Positions 22,852 through 36,000 are shown, counted from the first letter of the stretch. The stretch is 64,000 bases of DNA from Thuidium tamariscinum (GCA_947034885.2 OX344750.2:44192821-44256820); one strand, 5' to 3'. Program-made: numbers and translations. The notes: generated by a model from the sequence alone, not told the origin.

Positions 22852-23271
22852 AAGGTTGAGGCACCAATAACAAACCACACCCACTAACCAACCTCTAAGG
22901 GTGTAGTATTTCCAATCAAGGCTTGGAATGCATTATTTTGGTTCTTTCCAAAGTTGAGACTAATAAGGTTATGATATAAGGTATGTCCCAAAGTAGTGAA
23001 TGAGAAAGTAGTAAGTAGTAAGCAGGACAATAAGTCTTGAATGATGAGGATTAGGAAACTCTAAGTATTGGCTATTGGTCAAGAGTATTTTTTGGCTACC
23101 AAAATTCACAATAATTTCAATTTTGGAAATGAAATTCTGAATATTTTAGAATCTCTATATTTCCTATCTTTCTACACAAGAAAAATTTCCACCACATCAT
23201 ATTGTGCACATTATATTATGCACAATTTCCTTCAAAATTGCTTAAATGATCAATTACTAGTGCCTCAACCC
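22852..23271 (+). mobile_element. MITE-E copy 1
   Basis: Left end AAGGTTGAGGCACCAATAAC and right end GTGCCTCAACC are inverted. The interior (TTTCCAATCAAGGCTTGGAA, GACTAATAAGGTTATGA, TTCCTATCTTTCTACA) is shared with copies at 38960-39356 and 41873-42251 (reverse). Boundaries are approximate here. Confidence 0.6.
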
Positions 23272-23464
23272 TATACCCAAACTCAAAATTTCTCAAATTG
23301 AGCTCTGACTCAATCAAGCTCATGCCTGATCGAGTAAGTTAACATGATCAGAATTTTTCTTCGGTTCAGTTCAAGCAACTGAATGTGAAAGGCAAGGTGA
23401 TCTTAAGTTAATTCAGTGGAGTCACTGACGGCCAGGCATTCAACTGAAGTTCTCTACACCATTA

Positions 23465-23741
23465 GAGGGGATTTGAGGCCTCCAAAGGGCTGTTTCGGGG
23501 CTGTTCCCCGAAACTATTTCCATAAGTCTTGGCCATTGTCAAGCTAACATTTATTAAAAAATAAATAAAAAATTGGGGTCCTAGGGTCCTGAAATATGAA
23601 AAAAGCCTCCCAAAAAAATTCAAAAAAAATAAAATAATGACATGGCACCCTCTCGACCACATGGGATTCCTGTTCACGTGGCAAAAACTATGTTCCCGCA
23701 GTCCGGGAACCTACAGTCTTCCAATGGCCTCAAAAATCCCC
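23465..23741. mobile_element. MITE-D copy 2 (277 bp)
   Basis: Termini GAGGGGATTTGAGG and CTCAAAAATCCCC lie between TA dinucleotides. It repeats the copy 1 plan: TTTCGGGGCTGTTCCCCGAA, an AT-rich core, CTCGACCACATG, and GTCCGGGAACCTACAGTCTT. Non-coding. Confidence 0.75.
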
Positions 23742-25678
23742 TAATGCCGAGGCATGGATAAAAACACCCGTAAAATTTGGAAGAGACCGATATTATGTAT
23801 CTCATTGCATCCATCATCCGAACGTGCATACAAGTTCATTTGAAACAATGTTCAGAAAAAATGAGCAACACAAAGTTAGGTGGTGGAATTGGAAAAAACA
23901 AACTAGTTGTAATTTGAAAACATTCGCAAAAAATTTGTGAAAAATTTGTAAATTTTCTATTCACACTCAAAATTAAGGAAAGTACCAGATTAAGTTCTTC
24001 AAGAAACAGCTCAATATGAGAAATGAAAGAAATCAACCCAATAGCGCCATCAATGCCAATTTTTTGGCGTTTGGCCAACTTCAAAGGGTCTAAAGAAGAC
24101 TTGAACAATAGTTTTTTCATTCACTTCTTTTTTAAGACCTTTCATGTTGAGTTGTAAAGAGTCTCCAATTGAGTTTTTAGTCCACTAATGTTTGTTTTCA
24201 TGTAGTTGAGAAGTAATTAGAGAAAACGGATGGCAAAATTTGCCATCTTAGTGTATTTTGAGAAAATCTAAAATTTCTCCTTGAAGATGACATTTTTTGA
24301 ATTTGAGCCCAACTAATGAAATGGAGGCCCTCCACTCTAGTTTCTACTCCAATTGAAATTTTAGAAAAGTTTGTAAAATTGAATATTTTATTGCATTTTG
24401 AACTTTGGCTGCATTTTCAATGTCTATTGCATTCTATTTATAGAAGTGCACGGAAGTTGAGTTTACACTAGGATGTTTGTCACTATGATGTACACACATC
24501 CTGAAATTTTCAGATTTTTTGAGATAATCTTCTAATTGATATGATTTTTTCTTCACATTCTCTTCAAAAATTCTCAGAAAAATCAATCTTTTTCAAAAAA
24601 ATCTAAATTTTTTGAGACGCAGAGAAGACATGTACTTCTATCTCCGAAAAATAGAAATAAAAAATTTCATACATATTTACTTCCAAAATGGTAACAAATT
24701 GAGTGACGGGCAACCAATGGTTATAGGTTCCTCCTATAAGGGTTAACTGATCAAACTAAGAAAAACAACCCATGTAGTGGTCCAAAATGTGACAGAGGCC
24801 AGGGTGAATTGACCCCTTATTGCCCCATCGGAGAAAACCCTGGAATTTTTTATTTTTTGCAAATTCTGAATTCATATATGGAATCAAGGCCTTCAATTAG
24901 CTAGGAGGCGTGAAGAAAATCCGAAATATACAACTCCAAATAGGGGACAATTTAGACAACCTGCTGTTGACTAGGGTTCAGTTCTCCTTGCCTTGTGACA
25001 ACTAGGGGTAGTCACGGCTCTTCCAAGAATCGTTTTTTTGTGAAGTCGGAGAAATCAGCAAGGCAAAAGCATGAGTTTTTCCACGTGAAGGAGCTGTGAC
25101 CCCCCTTTCTGTTGTTTGCAATGATTCTACAAGAATTTTTGGCTCACACAGCTGGGTTGGGAGCTCTGATACTTATGCCAAGTCGAGGGCTTCAAGAAAT
25201 TCCATGAGAAATTTTTCAAAAACACCGTTTCTTCACCCGCGGAGGAGAAGAAATGGCACTCCAATTTCTCTGAGAATTTCATGTCCGCCTTTCACTCCCG
25301 ATGCACCACGTACTCTTTCTCACGACTTCCGAAGTGCTGTGACAACCCCTACGACAATTTAACGTTTCCCTCCATCAAAGGAGAGATACTGTAGTAGACT
25401 ACTGTATAGTACAGGACCTCGCCCAATACTGAGTGTCCACTACAGTAAAGTCAAGTATTCCCTTCATCCGAAGATTCCTTGGCCTGCCTGCGCTTCGGAC
25501 AGTCAAAGAATCCCTGATATTGTGCATGGCCAGGCAGCCCACCTTTATTCAGTGGACCACGGAATCCTCCTCCGTACCACACTACCACTCCAACTTGCAA
25601 GGAACTTCAGGCGGAAAAAAAAGAGTAGAGGACAAAGAGGAGCCGGCAACCCATTGTCTTGCCGGCCTCAGTAACATA
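23742..25678. other. Intergenic with one rep-I element; no gene
   Basis: A rep-I element lies at about 24798-24996, from GGGTGAATTGACCCC to GGTTCAGTTCTCC. The GC-richer patch 25010-25670 contains frames of 88 and 109 codons that match nothing I recognise. The remainder is AT-rich. Confidence 0.45.
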
Positions 25679-25952
25679 AGGGAGGTACACCCAAAAGCGC
25701 AGCTGACTTTAAAAGTGTCATCTATGGTCTGTGTACATTTCCAAAATCAGTTGTATATGTAGATTGTCGATGGTGCTTCCAAAAACAAACGTTGATCCTT
25801 GATCACTTTTGCATATTCCATCCAAATGTTGCCTTCTTTGGCACTTTGGAATGTGCTTCCACTTGCCAACTAGACTATATGAAAATCTAAATATGTTAAT
25901 AATAGGAATTAGGCACAGTACCAACTTGTGGTACTTTTGGGTGTACCCACTT
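25679..25952 (+). mobile_element. MITE-B copy 2 (about 274 bp)
   Basis: Starts AGGGAGGTACACCC and ends GGGTGTACCCACTT, between TA dinucleotides at 25677-25678 and 25953-25954. The interior follows copy 1: CATTTCCAAAATCAGTTG, GATGGTGCTTCCAAAAACA, CACTTGCCAAC, TTAGGCACAGTACCAA. Confidence 0.85.
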
Positions 25953-26942
25953 TAGAGAAGGAAGGTTTCAAGGTTCATTGAATTCATTGGACATGCCCAT
26001 TCGTGGAGATCGGACAACCTCAAGGCAGGAGGTTCAATCCTGCTATTGAAGGTAAACCCAATAGGATAAATTTTGGATTCTTCGAGGTAAAAGGTGAAAA
26101 AGCCCCCTATTTTGTGCCATGTCTAGGGTATGTTTAAGACTTCTTCTACCTAATTTGGGGTCTCTAATTGAAAATATGATTAGAGAATTTGCCAAAGAAA
26201 AAATTATTTGCCAAAAATGAATTTTTTTTGTGTTTTCTCTTGAGATAACTTCACCTTGTAAAGCCTAATTTTTATGGTAGGATTTAATGTCCTCCACCTT
26301 GAAGGGAATGGAATTTTTATTCAATCTCTCTCGACCTTCCAAATCCACATGTAAGAGCATCGCCAGTATAGATCTCTAAAAAAACTCAACATAATGAGTG
26401 GCCATGCCAAGGCTGTGCCAATGTCTTATAGCATACACACCAAAGCCGAAAACATTAGCCACTCTTAAATTTGGAAAGAGGATGGCCAAGTGAAGTTTGC
26501 CCTTCAAGCTCACTAAGTGTTCTAACACAATTTTCAAGGCATGGTCCATTTTGTTTGATACACTTATCCAAGTAAGCCTCATAGTTTTCAAGGTGGCCAA
26601 CACATTGACTGTAGGTTTTAGAAATGAAGACATCCGTGATGACTGGCCAGGATTCTTTCATTTGAATTTTTTTTCAAATAATTGGATGGGCCTCCCAATA
26701 CTGATGATGTGGATCATGGGGGCACATGCAGACCCTGCTACTGTGTCCAAATTCTGTACTCCGGTGGGGAGTAGGTTGGAGCTGTAGTGGCCGGGGGCTC
26801 CAAATGTAAATGCCAAGCCCAAGTTGGTGCCCCCAGCCATGGACATGATCTACCTAAAAATTTCTTGGTTGACCCTAAAGCTTCCTCGAGTAACTTTGCC
26901 CACCAAGCTCACATGACATGAGGCCATGACATGAGGCCCTAA
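25953..26942. other. Intergenic, no gene; rep-H-like tail
   Basis: Bases 26090-26305 resemble rep-H (AAAAGCCCCCTATTTTGTGC, CTAATTTGGGGTCTCTAATT, GGTAGGATTTAATGTCCTCC). A PIF-type left end (GTAAGAGCATCGCCAG) lies at about 26352 without a matching right end. Frames of 62-96 codons are not recognisable. Confidence 0.45.
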
Positions 26943-27348
26943 GAGCACTTCCAATGTGTCTCTGCAAACAACACAGGAATGGTGCAAACGAGCGTTTTGA
27001 CGTCACTTTGCCAAAAACTGCTTCCTAATGCAGCTGCTACTGCCAACCGCATTTCCCAAGGCTCTCCGTATAAGAGCCCCTGCTCTGCATATTTGGGCGA
27101 TTTGCCGAGTACGGAATACAACTCCGTGAGCAGATTCTCTAACAATGATGGCACATGGTGGTGGGTCCGGGGTTTGAAGATGCAAAGATTCTTCAGGAAG
27201 ATAAAAAAAAGGAGAGTTTGCCGTCTCCGATCTGTTGTTGCGTTGGGGCGTCGGAAATTGAAAATGAACTTGGCCCGGTCCCTGCTACAGCAAGACCCGG
27301 GCCTTACAATTTCCCGTGTTGTTTTCAGGATAAGCATTGGAGGTGCTC
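26943..27348. mobile_element. PIF/Harbinger-like non-autonomous element (copy 2)
   Basis: Left TAA|GAGCACTTCCAATG and right CATTGGAGGTGCTC|TAA give 14 bp inverted termini with one mismatch and a perfect 3 bp TAA duplication, as in PIF/Harbinger (Tourist) elements. At 406 bp it has no transposase. The 130-140 codon frames inside it on both strands overlap the element ends and are not genes. Confidence 0.8.
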
Positions 27349-30300
27349 TAACCTACTGCACAAATCAACAAATTAACTTCTTTTGGAAGGCAAACTAATT
27401 TATCACAAACAATGCAAGCTCGCTCAGCTTTCACAGACTCCAGCCTTAACTTGGTGAAATTGTGATGCAAAAGATTCAATCTCAACAACTGAGGTTCCAC
27501 ACTAAGCTTAAGTTACCACCACAAAGATCTGTCAATATGGCACCTCTTCCAGCAATTGACAAGAAGACAGGATACAGTAACTTAGTAGACGATGGATGGC
27601 CCGGCTGGTTGTGGAGAAACAGTAGTAAGGTAGATGTACCCCATCATGCCTTTATAGGGTGACCTATTGTCAACAACAGTTGGATGCACTATTCATTGAA
27701 AAAGAGTTTTTGTTCAAACCTCCTCGTCTACTCATCTCTCTAACCATCTTTCTCTTCCCTCCTTGCTTAAAGGAAGGCGTGCTTACATGTTGGTCCAATG
27801 GGCAAGTACGACGCTTATTCAAGCAATAAGAAATAAGAGGCTTTATTGATTGTCTTGCTAGAGTAGGCAAGCAGGAATGGAGGAGAAGAAGTTTCACCAA
27901 TTCTGATGGACAATCTCATTGGTGGAGACTCAGCAAGTTTGAGAGAATCAAAAACATGTACTTTTCTAATTGTATTCTTCCCACTCACCCAAGGCCCAAG
28001 CCACATGCAAGTGCAAGGACTATTTTTTCCTATAGTACTCCCTATAAAGTTTTCTTGCCATCCCACATGTACATGTAAGCATGCCCCTAGGGAGAAGTGC
28101 CAAAGCTAACTATAGCACGTGAATCTATGAGACCGGAATGATTCCAAATGAAAAATCCATATTCATATTGAATATAATATTGATTCTTAGGATTTTTTTT
28201 CCATTCTTCTTTATCCTTATTTTTGTAAACTTGACCTTTTTTCTCGATGAATTCCCCATATTTTGCAAGCTAAAAGTGCTTAAGTGATTCAAAATAGGCA
28301 CCTCTACCTTACGGCAAATTTGTAGAGAGCAATTGTAAAGAAATTCAAAGATGCCTAAGGATAGGGATTTCCTAATGATATTCCAATTACTATGTTGGAG
28401 ACCCCTAAACCGCCACTTTTTCCTTTAGTGTATTTGCAAAAAATGATTTTTATTGAAGTGATGAAACTATTTAATTATATGTGTATTTGATGAAACATCG
28501 AAATAAGGATGAGAATTATTTTTTCCATCCAAAAATGTGCACATTCATTTCAAAGAGTAAAACAACATCTGAAGGAACAAAAGCAATTTGATTTAGTAAT
28601 TTCATCTCCTATTACATACATTACCACTCTAAAAATTTGTAACCCTCTTACTATGGGATGTTTATATGTTTGTTATATGTCGTAGAGAATAATTTAAGTT
28701 TTTTTAGAATAAGGTTCTTTTGTCAAGAAATAATTATAAAATACTTCAATATAGGATTTTAGAATTTTCAAAATTATTATACACTAACTCAAGTCATGTT
28801 GTTGTACATATTCTAAAACTTTGAAAAGAATGAATAAAAATAAATCAACAATGAGATAACACATTGTTGTTTGAAAACCAAAGTCCTCAATGTCTTCTCT
28901 TGTTGTTGATTTCAAACAACATTGTATTTTAATTTAATAGTAAATATAGTGTACCAATTGAGATTTTTTCTTTAGAATTCCATTGTTTGCTAAAAGAATT
29001 TAGAATTTTCATGTTCTAGACAATATTGATTATTTGGTTTTTGAATGCAATAGATTTAAATTTCAATGAATCTACATTGAATTATGGTTTTAAGGGGACC
29101 AAAAAATTAGTAGGTTTATTTTGAAAAATTGTAGATGTTTGAAATATGATGTACATCCCACCCCTTCAATAACTATTGATGTATAGCTAAGGTATATATA
29201 TTAATATAGTATATAATGTCAATAATTTAGTATGGATCCCCTTCAAATCCTTATTTAGTGTAGCTATCTTTGATTTTTTCAATTGATTAAAACAATCCAA
29301 AATCTTATGATATTTTGATGTATTTCATCAAAATTTGAGGACATGTTACACCTAAGGAGGAAGAGGTGAGTAATCAATGCATGTCTTGGTATGGTCAGGA
29401 GGCACACAATCTAATGCACTTACCTTCCTTTTGACGTAAACTCTACAATAACAACTAGTAACTATGAGCAACCTCAAAACAAGAGTCAATGATTACTAAG
29501 AGCATATCCATTAAAATGAATTTTATATAATCTTGAATGCAATTTTATTGTAAAAAATATAATAATAATTAATGCTTACTATAGTCCTTTAAATTTTAGC
29601 CATCCAAATTGACAAAAAGTTACCCTCCAAACTAATTGGAATTTGGAGCATGTATGAGAATCCTTATTGTATAGCTCAAGGCCCAAACACCTCATTTCAC
29701 AAAAGGGAGACAAAGAAAGGTAAAAAGACCAAATTAACAATAAAAGAGAGTCAACATGCAATCATAACAATATTTTGCCTTGTCTTTTTTTCTTTGAAGG
29801 GTTTGCCAAGGAAAGCCCACATAGTGCAGCATTCATCAAAGTTCATCAATGAGCCAATGGCAATGGCATGTTATTGGTAAGGGATAGTATATCTCATTTC
29901 TTGCCAAAATCTATTGCATCTTTAAATTAATGCTCTCGTTAACCATTTGAAGATCTATAAGCAACAATCCCAAAGCTTGCTAAAATTAGCTAAGTTTTTA
30001 CTAGAAAAATCCTTACACTACTAGTTCATTGTAAAAAAATGCCTTTAATGGAGACATTTAGCCAAAACTACATCAAATGATAAAATTTGATAGCCAATTT
30101 GCAACTTCCTCTACATTGGAATTAGCATCTATTTAGTTAGTTTTGTCTTATTGTACTTCCAATAATCCTTCATATTTGCAAAAATCATTTCTTTTCTATT
30201 TTTTCAATACTACAATATTCACTCTGCACAGTCTAAAGGTAGTTGAAAATAATGGATGTTTGTCTTGAAGGTAGCAATTTGCACTAAACTCCATAAACTA

Positions 30301-30380
30301 GTTCTAGGATCACTGGCTCTAAGGGATGCCTACTAATTTTTAAGTGATTAAGAAATGATTAGCATAATCTACTCTCTCCG
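27349..30380. other. Intergenic spacer, no gene
   Basis: AT-rich throughout, with no recognisable coding region. Bases about 28260-28313 resemble the right end of MITE-E (GTGCTTAAGTGATTCAAAAT, then CACCTCTACCTTA). Frames of 60-83 codons are unsupported. Confidence 0.5.
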
Positions 30381-30887
30381 CCAACTGAAATGAAAGCTTG
30401 GAAATGGATCCTCATCCAACTGTGTCATTCAAAGTGAATATCCTGCATGCCAAACTGACAATCGACGGACGCAGATGCGCCGGAGACCCCTCCCTCCGGC
30501 GACGAAGTATCTCATCCGTCCAGGGTTATACGATGGAAAAGGCAAACGCCCGTCCATCCCACGGGAATAGGATGGGGGTAACGTGGCGCGATAAGCCAAG
30601 TTCGGCGCAGCTTCGGCTCCCCAGCCCGCTTCGGGTCATCCAGCTTCTGTGTCACCTGCCAGCAGTTCAATGCGAGGGCGACGACAACCGGCAACCCTGC
30701 CCTAACGACCCGCACTCCCGCTTGCCTGTAGCCCCCACACGCCATGGATTTGCAGCACCTGGCCCTGCTTACCACGGAATCATTCCCTAACCATCCGCTC
30801 CCCTTCGCATTTATATTCCCTGCCTCTGCAATTTCAGCTTTGCCACCGAAGTTAGTTTCGCAGCTCATTGTCGTCGTTTTCGTCGCA
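30381..30887 (+). promoter_or_regulatory. Promoter and leader region of the F-box gene
   Basis: Composition shifts sharply to GC-rich at about 30400. A TATA-like TTTATATT lies at 30811-30818, and an ACGTGG word at about 30580 could be a G-box/ABRE-type site. A start near 30845 would give a first leader exon ending at 30887 before a GTAAGTAC donor. The 130-codon frame in this island has no recognisable motif. Confidence 0.5.
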
Positions 30888-31913
30888 GTAAGTACGTAAC
30901 AAGCTGTAGATTACTTAGCAGAGTTTGGTTTCTGACTTTTGAAGAAGTCAGCCAGTAGCATTTGTTCATAATCCTCTGATTACTTGGGATTTGTGAGTGC
31001 TCTTGCGGTGAGTGCCTGGTGGATCATTTGATGTGCCGGCGTCTATAGGATCTCGATCCTCGCCGGTCTAGGGAAGGGGCGACTGAGTAGCGGTCATGGT
31101 TCTTGGCTGCTGGTGGGGAATCTGTTTCTGTGGGCAAAGATTCGGTCTCTTTGGTGATTGTGTATGGACGGTGGAGGAAACTGCTTTGAATTACGAGTGG
31201 ATGGACTTTTTCTTTATGTAATATTTTGTAATATTTTGTGAGATAGATCTGGCGGGGGACCGGTGCTTTCAATGTTAAAACTATTTTGGTGTAGCGACAA
31301 ATTTAAGGGGAGGCCGGCAGTTGTGTGAGCGCCAGTTTTTTTGCCTTCGGAGAGAGAGAGTTCTTGAGAAGATTTGAGCAGCTTCAGTGCAACGTTAGGA
31401 TTTCAGCCTGAATTGTGAGCGGCGAGTGATGGTGGAGGAATTGCGCGTTTTGTTTGCGTGTGGAGTGTTTTTATAAGTGTCGTCCAGAAGTGAGGGATGA
31501 GGATGTAGAGTTCTTGGGGCTGTGAAAATTTGTTAAGAAGCATGTATAAGCTTTAGTGTGAAATTCGGTTTCTGTGTAATGAAAGGCCTGGATTCTGGTT
31601 CGAGTGCTCTTGGTTTGTATGTAATCACATGAGAAATTTATGCGGTGGTTGTGTTTGCTAGTGCGATTTCTTTTTGCATGTGCGTAATATTTCTCTTTCG
31701 AATATGAATGTCTGCGTTTGCCGGTAGTGGTTGGTTGTTTCAGTGCTAAATGTCTGTGGAAATCATTTTCTCCATTCTGGAGGACTAGTTCGATTTTGTA
31801 AGGCTCTGTTTCCTGCATATGCTTATTTTTTTCCCCTAGCAGTGGTGTTCAAAGCCTGTAGATAGAAGGTTATAGAAGTAAAGGAGTTTTAGGCAACGTA
31901 TAGCGCATCGCAG
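30888..31913 (+). other. Likely 5' leader intron of the F-box gene (about 1.0 kb)
   Basis: A strong donor (CAG|GTAAGTAC in context TCGTCGCAGTAAGTA) and an acceptor (GCATCGCAG) two bases before the ATG at 31916 bracket a T-rich, non-coding interval, as expected for a plant leader intron. Such introns often raise expression. This is inferred from splice signals only. Confidence 0.6.
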
Positions 31914-31915
31914 GC

Positions 31916-33007
31916 ATGGAGATGTCACTGTGGGAGAGGGTTCCGACAGATATGCAGTATCACATATTGTCCAAGCTGCCCCTGCGAGCATTGATGAGGC
32001 TTCAGTGCGTGAGCAAGCCTTGGAAATCCATCATCGCTAATCCCGGGACTCTGAATCTTTCGCGACCATTGAAGTCGCCTCTAATGGCAGAGCCTATGCT
32101 GGCGGTGGGGTACGACGGCAAGGAATCGTTGGAGTGGACGACGTACAGCTTCGAATCAAATCGGTGGACGATTATGCCGTCGTTCCCTGAATTGGTTCGA
32201 AAAGCTGTCTCGTCAGGAGAGAAAGTGGATTACTATTCGGCGGGGGGGTTGCTTTTTTTCTTGCTGTCTAGCTACGGCAACTACGGAGCAACGAAGTGCC
32301 TGGTGTACAACCCGTTGACGAAAGCCTCGAGGGAGTTGCCTCTGTTTGCGAGAGACTGGTTGTGTGGAGCGTTCGCAATCCCTATTGCGGACACCGAAGC
32401 CAACTCGTACAAATTCCTGATGGGAGACCAGGAACACTGGGCTCGTTACACATCTTCAACTGATTCGTGGGATGAAGGAAGCATCACATCTGTCGGGTGC
32501 CTCGCCAGTGGTACCAATGGTGTTCAATGCAATGACCTTCTGTTCTTTGTGGTTCCTACCATGCGAGGGCATAGTGATCTGGCCACTTACAACTCGGAGA
32601 AGAATGTCTGGCTTGACACCTTCGATTACGAGCAAATGGCTGAGGTTGGGTATCATCTCAACAACCGCGGATACTCGGAGAACAACCGAATCTTCGAGTG
32701 GGACGGGTCGCTGTTTTTATTGACAGCGCAGGATGGCTGCATCTTCGAACTGGATCTGAACACCAAGACGTGGACCAAGAGGTTTGAATTGCCAAGCACA
32801 TTGTTAGCAGAATTTGAAAAGATTCAAAATTGCATTGCAAAAGGCAACAGGTTATGTGTTGTTGGCAGTGCCAAGGCACCCAGATATTCCTCTTTATTTG
32901 TAGTTTATTTAAAGCAGCAAGACTCGTGGAAGAAGCTTGAGCCCTGTCCGTATGAGAGGTCGGATGCTCAATCGTTTCTCTTCCAGCCGAGTTTGCTATC
33001 TGTGTAA
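31916..33007 (+). CDS. F-box protein with kelch-like/F-box-associated C-terminal domain
   Basis: One uninterrupted frame of 363 codons. Residues 5-43 form an F-box: LWERVPTDMQYHILSKLPL, then RLQCVSKPWKSII, which would dock on the SKP1 adaptor of an SCF ubiquitin ligase. The rest resembles the beta-propeller-like domain of plant F-box proteins such as the At5g15710 and HAWAIIAN SKIRT group: LVYNPLTKASRELP near residue 135, NGVQCNDLLFFVV near 200, IFEWDGSLFLLTAQDGC near 260. That domain would select substrates, which are unknown. ATG 31916 is used; a second ATG at 31922 would remove two residues. Coding composition is GC-richer than its surroundings. The leader intron ends two bases before the start codon. 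I cannot assign an orthologue. Confidence 0.93.
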   Translation: MEMSLWERVPTDMQYHILSKLPLRALMRLQCVSKPWKSIIANPGTLNLSRPLKSPLMAEPMLAVGYDGKESLEWTTYSFESNRWTIMPSFPELVRKAVSSGEKVDYYSAGGLLFFLLSSYGNYGATKCLVYNPLTKASRELPLFARDWLCGAFAIPIADTEANSYKFLMGDQEHWARYTSSTDSWDEGSITSVGCLASGTNGVQCNDLLFFVVPTMRGHSDLATYNSEKNVWLDTFDYEQMAEVGYHLNNRGYSENNRIFEWDGSLFLLTAQDGCIFELDLNTKTWTKRFELPSTLLAEFEKIQNCIAKGNRLCVVGSAKAPRYSSLFVVYLKQQDSWKKLEPCPYERSDAQSFLFQPSLLSV

Positions 33008-36000
33008 TTTGCAATCTTTTTGTCATATATATACATCATATGTTCATAGGATATCAATGTTGTGCAGGCACCATTGGGTAGGATGCTTAGAACTCATGCT
33101 TGATTTGGATTGTTGATACAGTGGCTTCAAGTTTTGCGCTTCTACCCGAACTTCATCCTTTGCCGACTCAGGTGCACCGATCCCGACCTTTTTGGGTCAC
33201 TTTTTGACTATCGACTATACCCTCGAGTCTTGTTGCAAACTTGCTAGTATGTTGTTTTTTCAAATGCAACTTCTCTCACTAACATAGTTGTCATGCAATT
33301 TTCATGTTTTTATGCGATTCTTTGGAATCTTTGCTATTTGTCTTGATCTGATTGTTTGCAACAGCTATGCTTTTGAAACATAATTCGAACTGAAGTGTTC
33401 AGCCTTGATACAGAAGTTGATTCGAGAGATTATGGCTGATGTAGTTGTGAGCTGCAGAGGATGCTTGCAGCTGTCGTATGCTGTTGATGTTACTTGTTGA
33501 CCCATAGAAGTCTGGGAGGTGAGAGTACCGATGGTTAGGTTACAAAGTTGCACGAGAGGATTGCGGACTTGGTCCATACTTGGAATGAAGTTACTGAGGT
33601 TTCACTTTGTAATCTTAGAGTTTGCTTGAAAAGTTTCTCAAGGGTATGATGCACATTCGGTATTACATAGACCAGATTAGGAATTATCCTTTAAAGAACT
33701 GGGAAGCCTTCTATACCACGGACTTTTCTGAGTCTATTTGAAACCATCTCCCTTCGTGGTGGTTGCCTAATTACCTCTCCATGGGTTGATGGAGTTCGAT
33801 GTTGATGTTGCTATTGCAATGCAATCTTCTCTTCTTTGCGTGACAAACGGCGTCTTACTCATCTCCTTTGTTACCTCCCTGACCTGCAGTGGAACTGTAA
33901 ATTCCTCCATCTGTGTGGTGTTGCTGCGAATGACAACTGACCTATGTCCGGTACGGGCAATATTTTCTAAAAGTTTCCTGTGAATGGATGCAAGTTGCTT
34001 GGAAGACGAGGTTTCAATTGGTTAGAGAGATGTTTTCCCTTTCGTGCAAAACACGCTTCTTGTGCATGCCCATGAAGGTGGACTTCTTCAGCTATTGGTG
34101 TAACTTGCCGCTTTGGTGGACCCTGAAGCATTTGACCCTACCACGGGTGTGTTGTTTCCTATTCCCACTTGACCTTGTAGGAGAGTTGCGGTCTTATTCA
34201 ACGATTTCGCTTCTTCTTTCGTACAATTTCTCTCTGTTTTGAATGCAAACTAAGTTGGATTTATTCATATCACCATTCAATATTAGAGGCGGGCTGTCAT
34301 ATCTGTCCATGTGAAAGAGATCTTCCCAATTTCCCACTATTCCTCTTTTGTCATGACATTACTCCGTTTCACTCATTGATGGTGTCCCTTCACTACAGGA
34401 GAAGACTCTCTCCATCCAAGAGAATAATCCATGAAAAAAATAATCCATGAAAAGATCTGTGTCCACTTAAACCATTTGTGGGTATTCTTATGGGTTCTTT
34501 CTCTAGGTAGAATAGTCCATCAACCCTAGAAGGACCAAGAGGCCCTTTGTAACCGTACAAGGTAGGTAATCCAAAAGCATCACTAATTGTTGTTGTGCTT
34601 GATTACTATTATTAGACTCTCCAAATTTTTTTATTTTTTTTATTGACAAGTGAAAGGAGGTTCCAATGTACAATAGAATATGACATTTGGGTATTATATT
34701 CAAAAATTATGAAGGAACTAAGTTTGATTTTAAAAATATTTTATTCAAATAGGTGTGTAGTTGAGACTATAGATGGTAGTTTAAGATCAATAGTACTTTT
34801 GGATTACCTACTTTAGTATATTATAAATTTGGTGGTATTTGATTAGCATTGACTAAATATTTTTCAATACAAAATAACTTAATAATCGTGATAGTATGTA
34901 AATAGCAATGTATCACAATTTATATTTTAAACAACAATTGAAGAGTTAGAGTTATAAGGTTGAATACAAGTCATATAATGGATTATCAATGATCTTTCAA
35001 GAGTTAAGGTAGGTTGCTTTAAAAATGACCCTACTCCAAAAACAACTACTAACATTTATAAAGGTATATTTTATTTCTTCAATGTAACAATAGTGTACAT
35101 TTTATGAGGTGGTAGCTTTTAGTGATATTCTGTTTCAACTTCAAAAATTTGTAACTAATTCCATGAAGGTTTAAAAAAATATGAAATGACTTGGTTAGAA
35201 GCCGATTTCATTTTTCTTCCTAAAAAATATCATGAAATTTGTTTCAAAGAGTTTAACTTCTTTCAAAATGAAATCAAGTCTTAATCCATACATGATGTTG
35301 CAACCAATTTTTGTCAATGAATGACACAAAATACTTTTGTACAGTCAATGTCTTAGGTGATAGTAATGGGGTGTATAGTGATTACAACAGGAATTTTTAT
35401 CTTTTAAGTATAAATTCAATGCAAAAAATGATTTTGGGGGGCCTTCATGTTTTGCTTTAGGTGAGTAAGATGACCATTATGAATGCACTTTTTGTTGATT
35501 ATGAGGTCATCTAGACTTTAAAGTATCTTAGGGGCTATGATGGACAACAAACTTCAAAAATGTATAGCAAATTTATACTTTGGTGAAATTTTTAAAATTG
35601 CTCTTGACATTTCTTACACTTGTCTTTAAGTAGGAAAGAAATCAAAATTTTAAGCAATGGCATTAAAACACTCCTAATTTTTCCCATGATAGATTGTTCT
35701 ACCTTTAAGTTAGTGCTTTATTTCTTTTTAGCTATAACTTGTGAATATCCATTTCACCTTACACCTTTAACCTTCTAGTTGAATCTTCATCAATTGACAA
35801 TAGCATAATATTCTTCTTATTGGTGTTAACCAAGGGAACATACAATGTTGTTTGAATAATTCTTATGTCTATATAATTGACATTGCTCCTTCTTTGTGAT
35901 CTTCGAAGAAAAAAAAATTGGAGTTAACAGTCTTATAGTTTGGAAGCACTTGTATGGGCTCCAACCCTATATAAACAAACTCTTAATTGTGAAGTTCAAA

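Noticed and set aside
25975..26050. tRNA-like B-box (GGTTCAATCC) suggesting a tRNA or SINE
   Set aside because: The surrounding bases do not form a convincing T stem, acceptor stem or A-box.
26943..27398. Overlapping frames of 132 and 139 codons on both strands
   Set aside because: They lie within or across the ends of a PIF/Harbinger-type MITE and show no transposase or other motif.
30398..30868. Frames of 118 and 130 codons in the GC island before the F-box gene
   Set aside because: No recognisable motif, opposite strands overlap, and the position fits a promoter with TATA-like box and leader exon.
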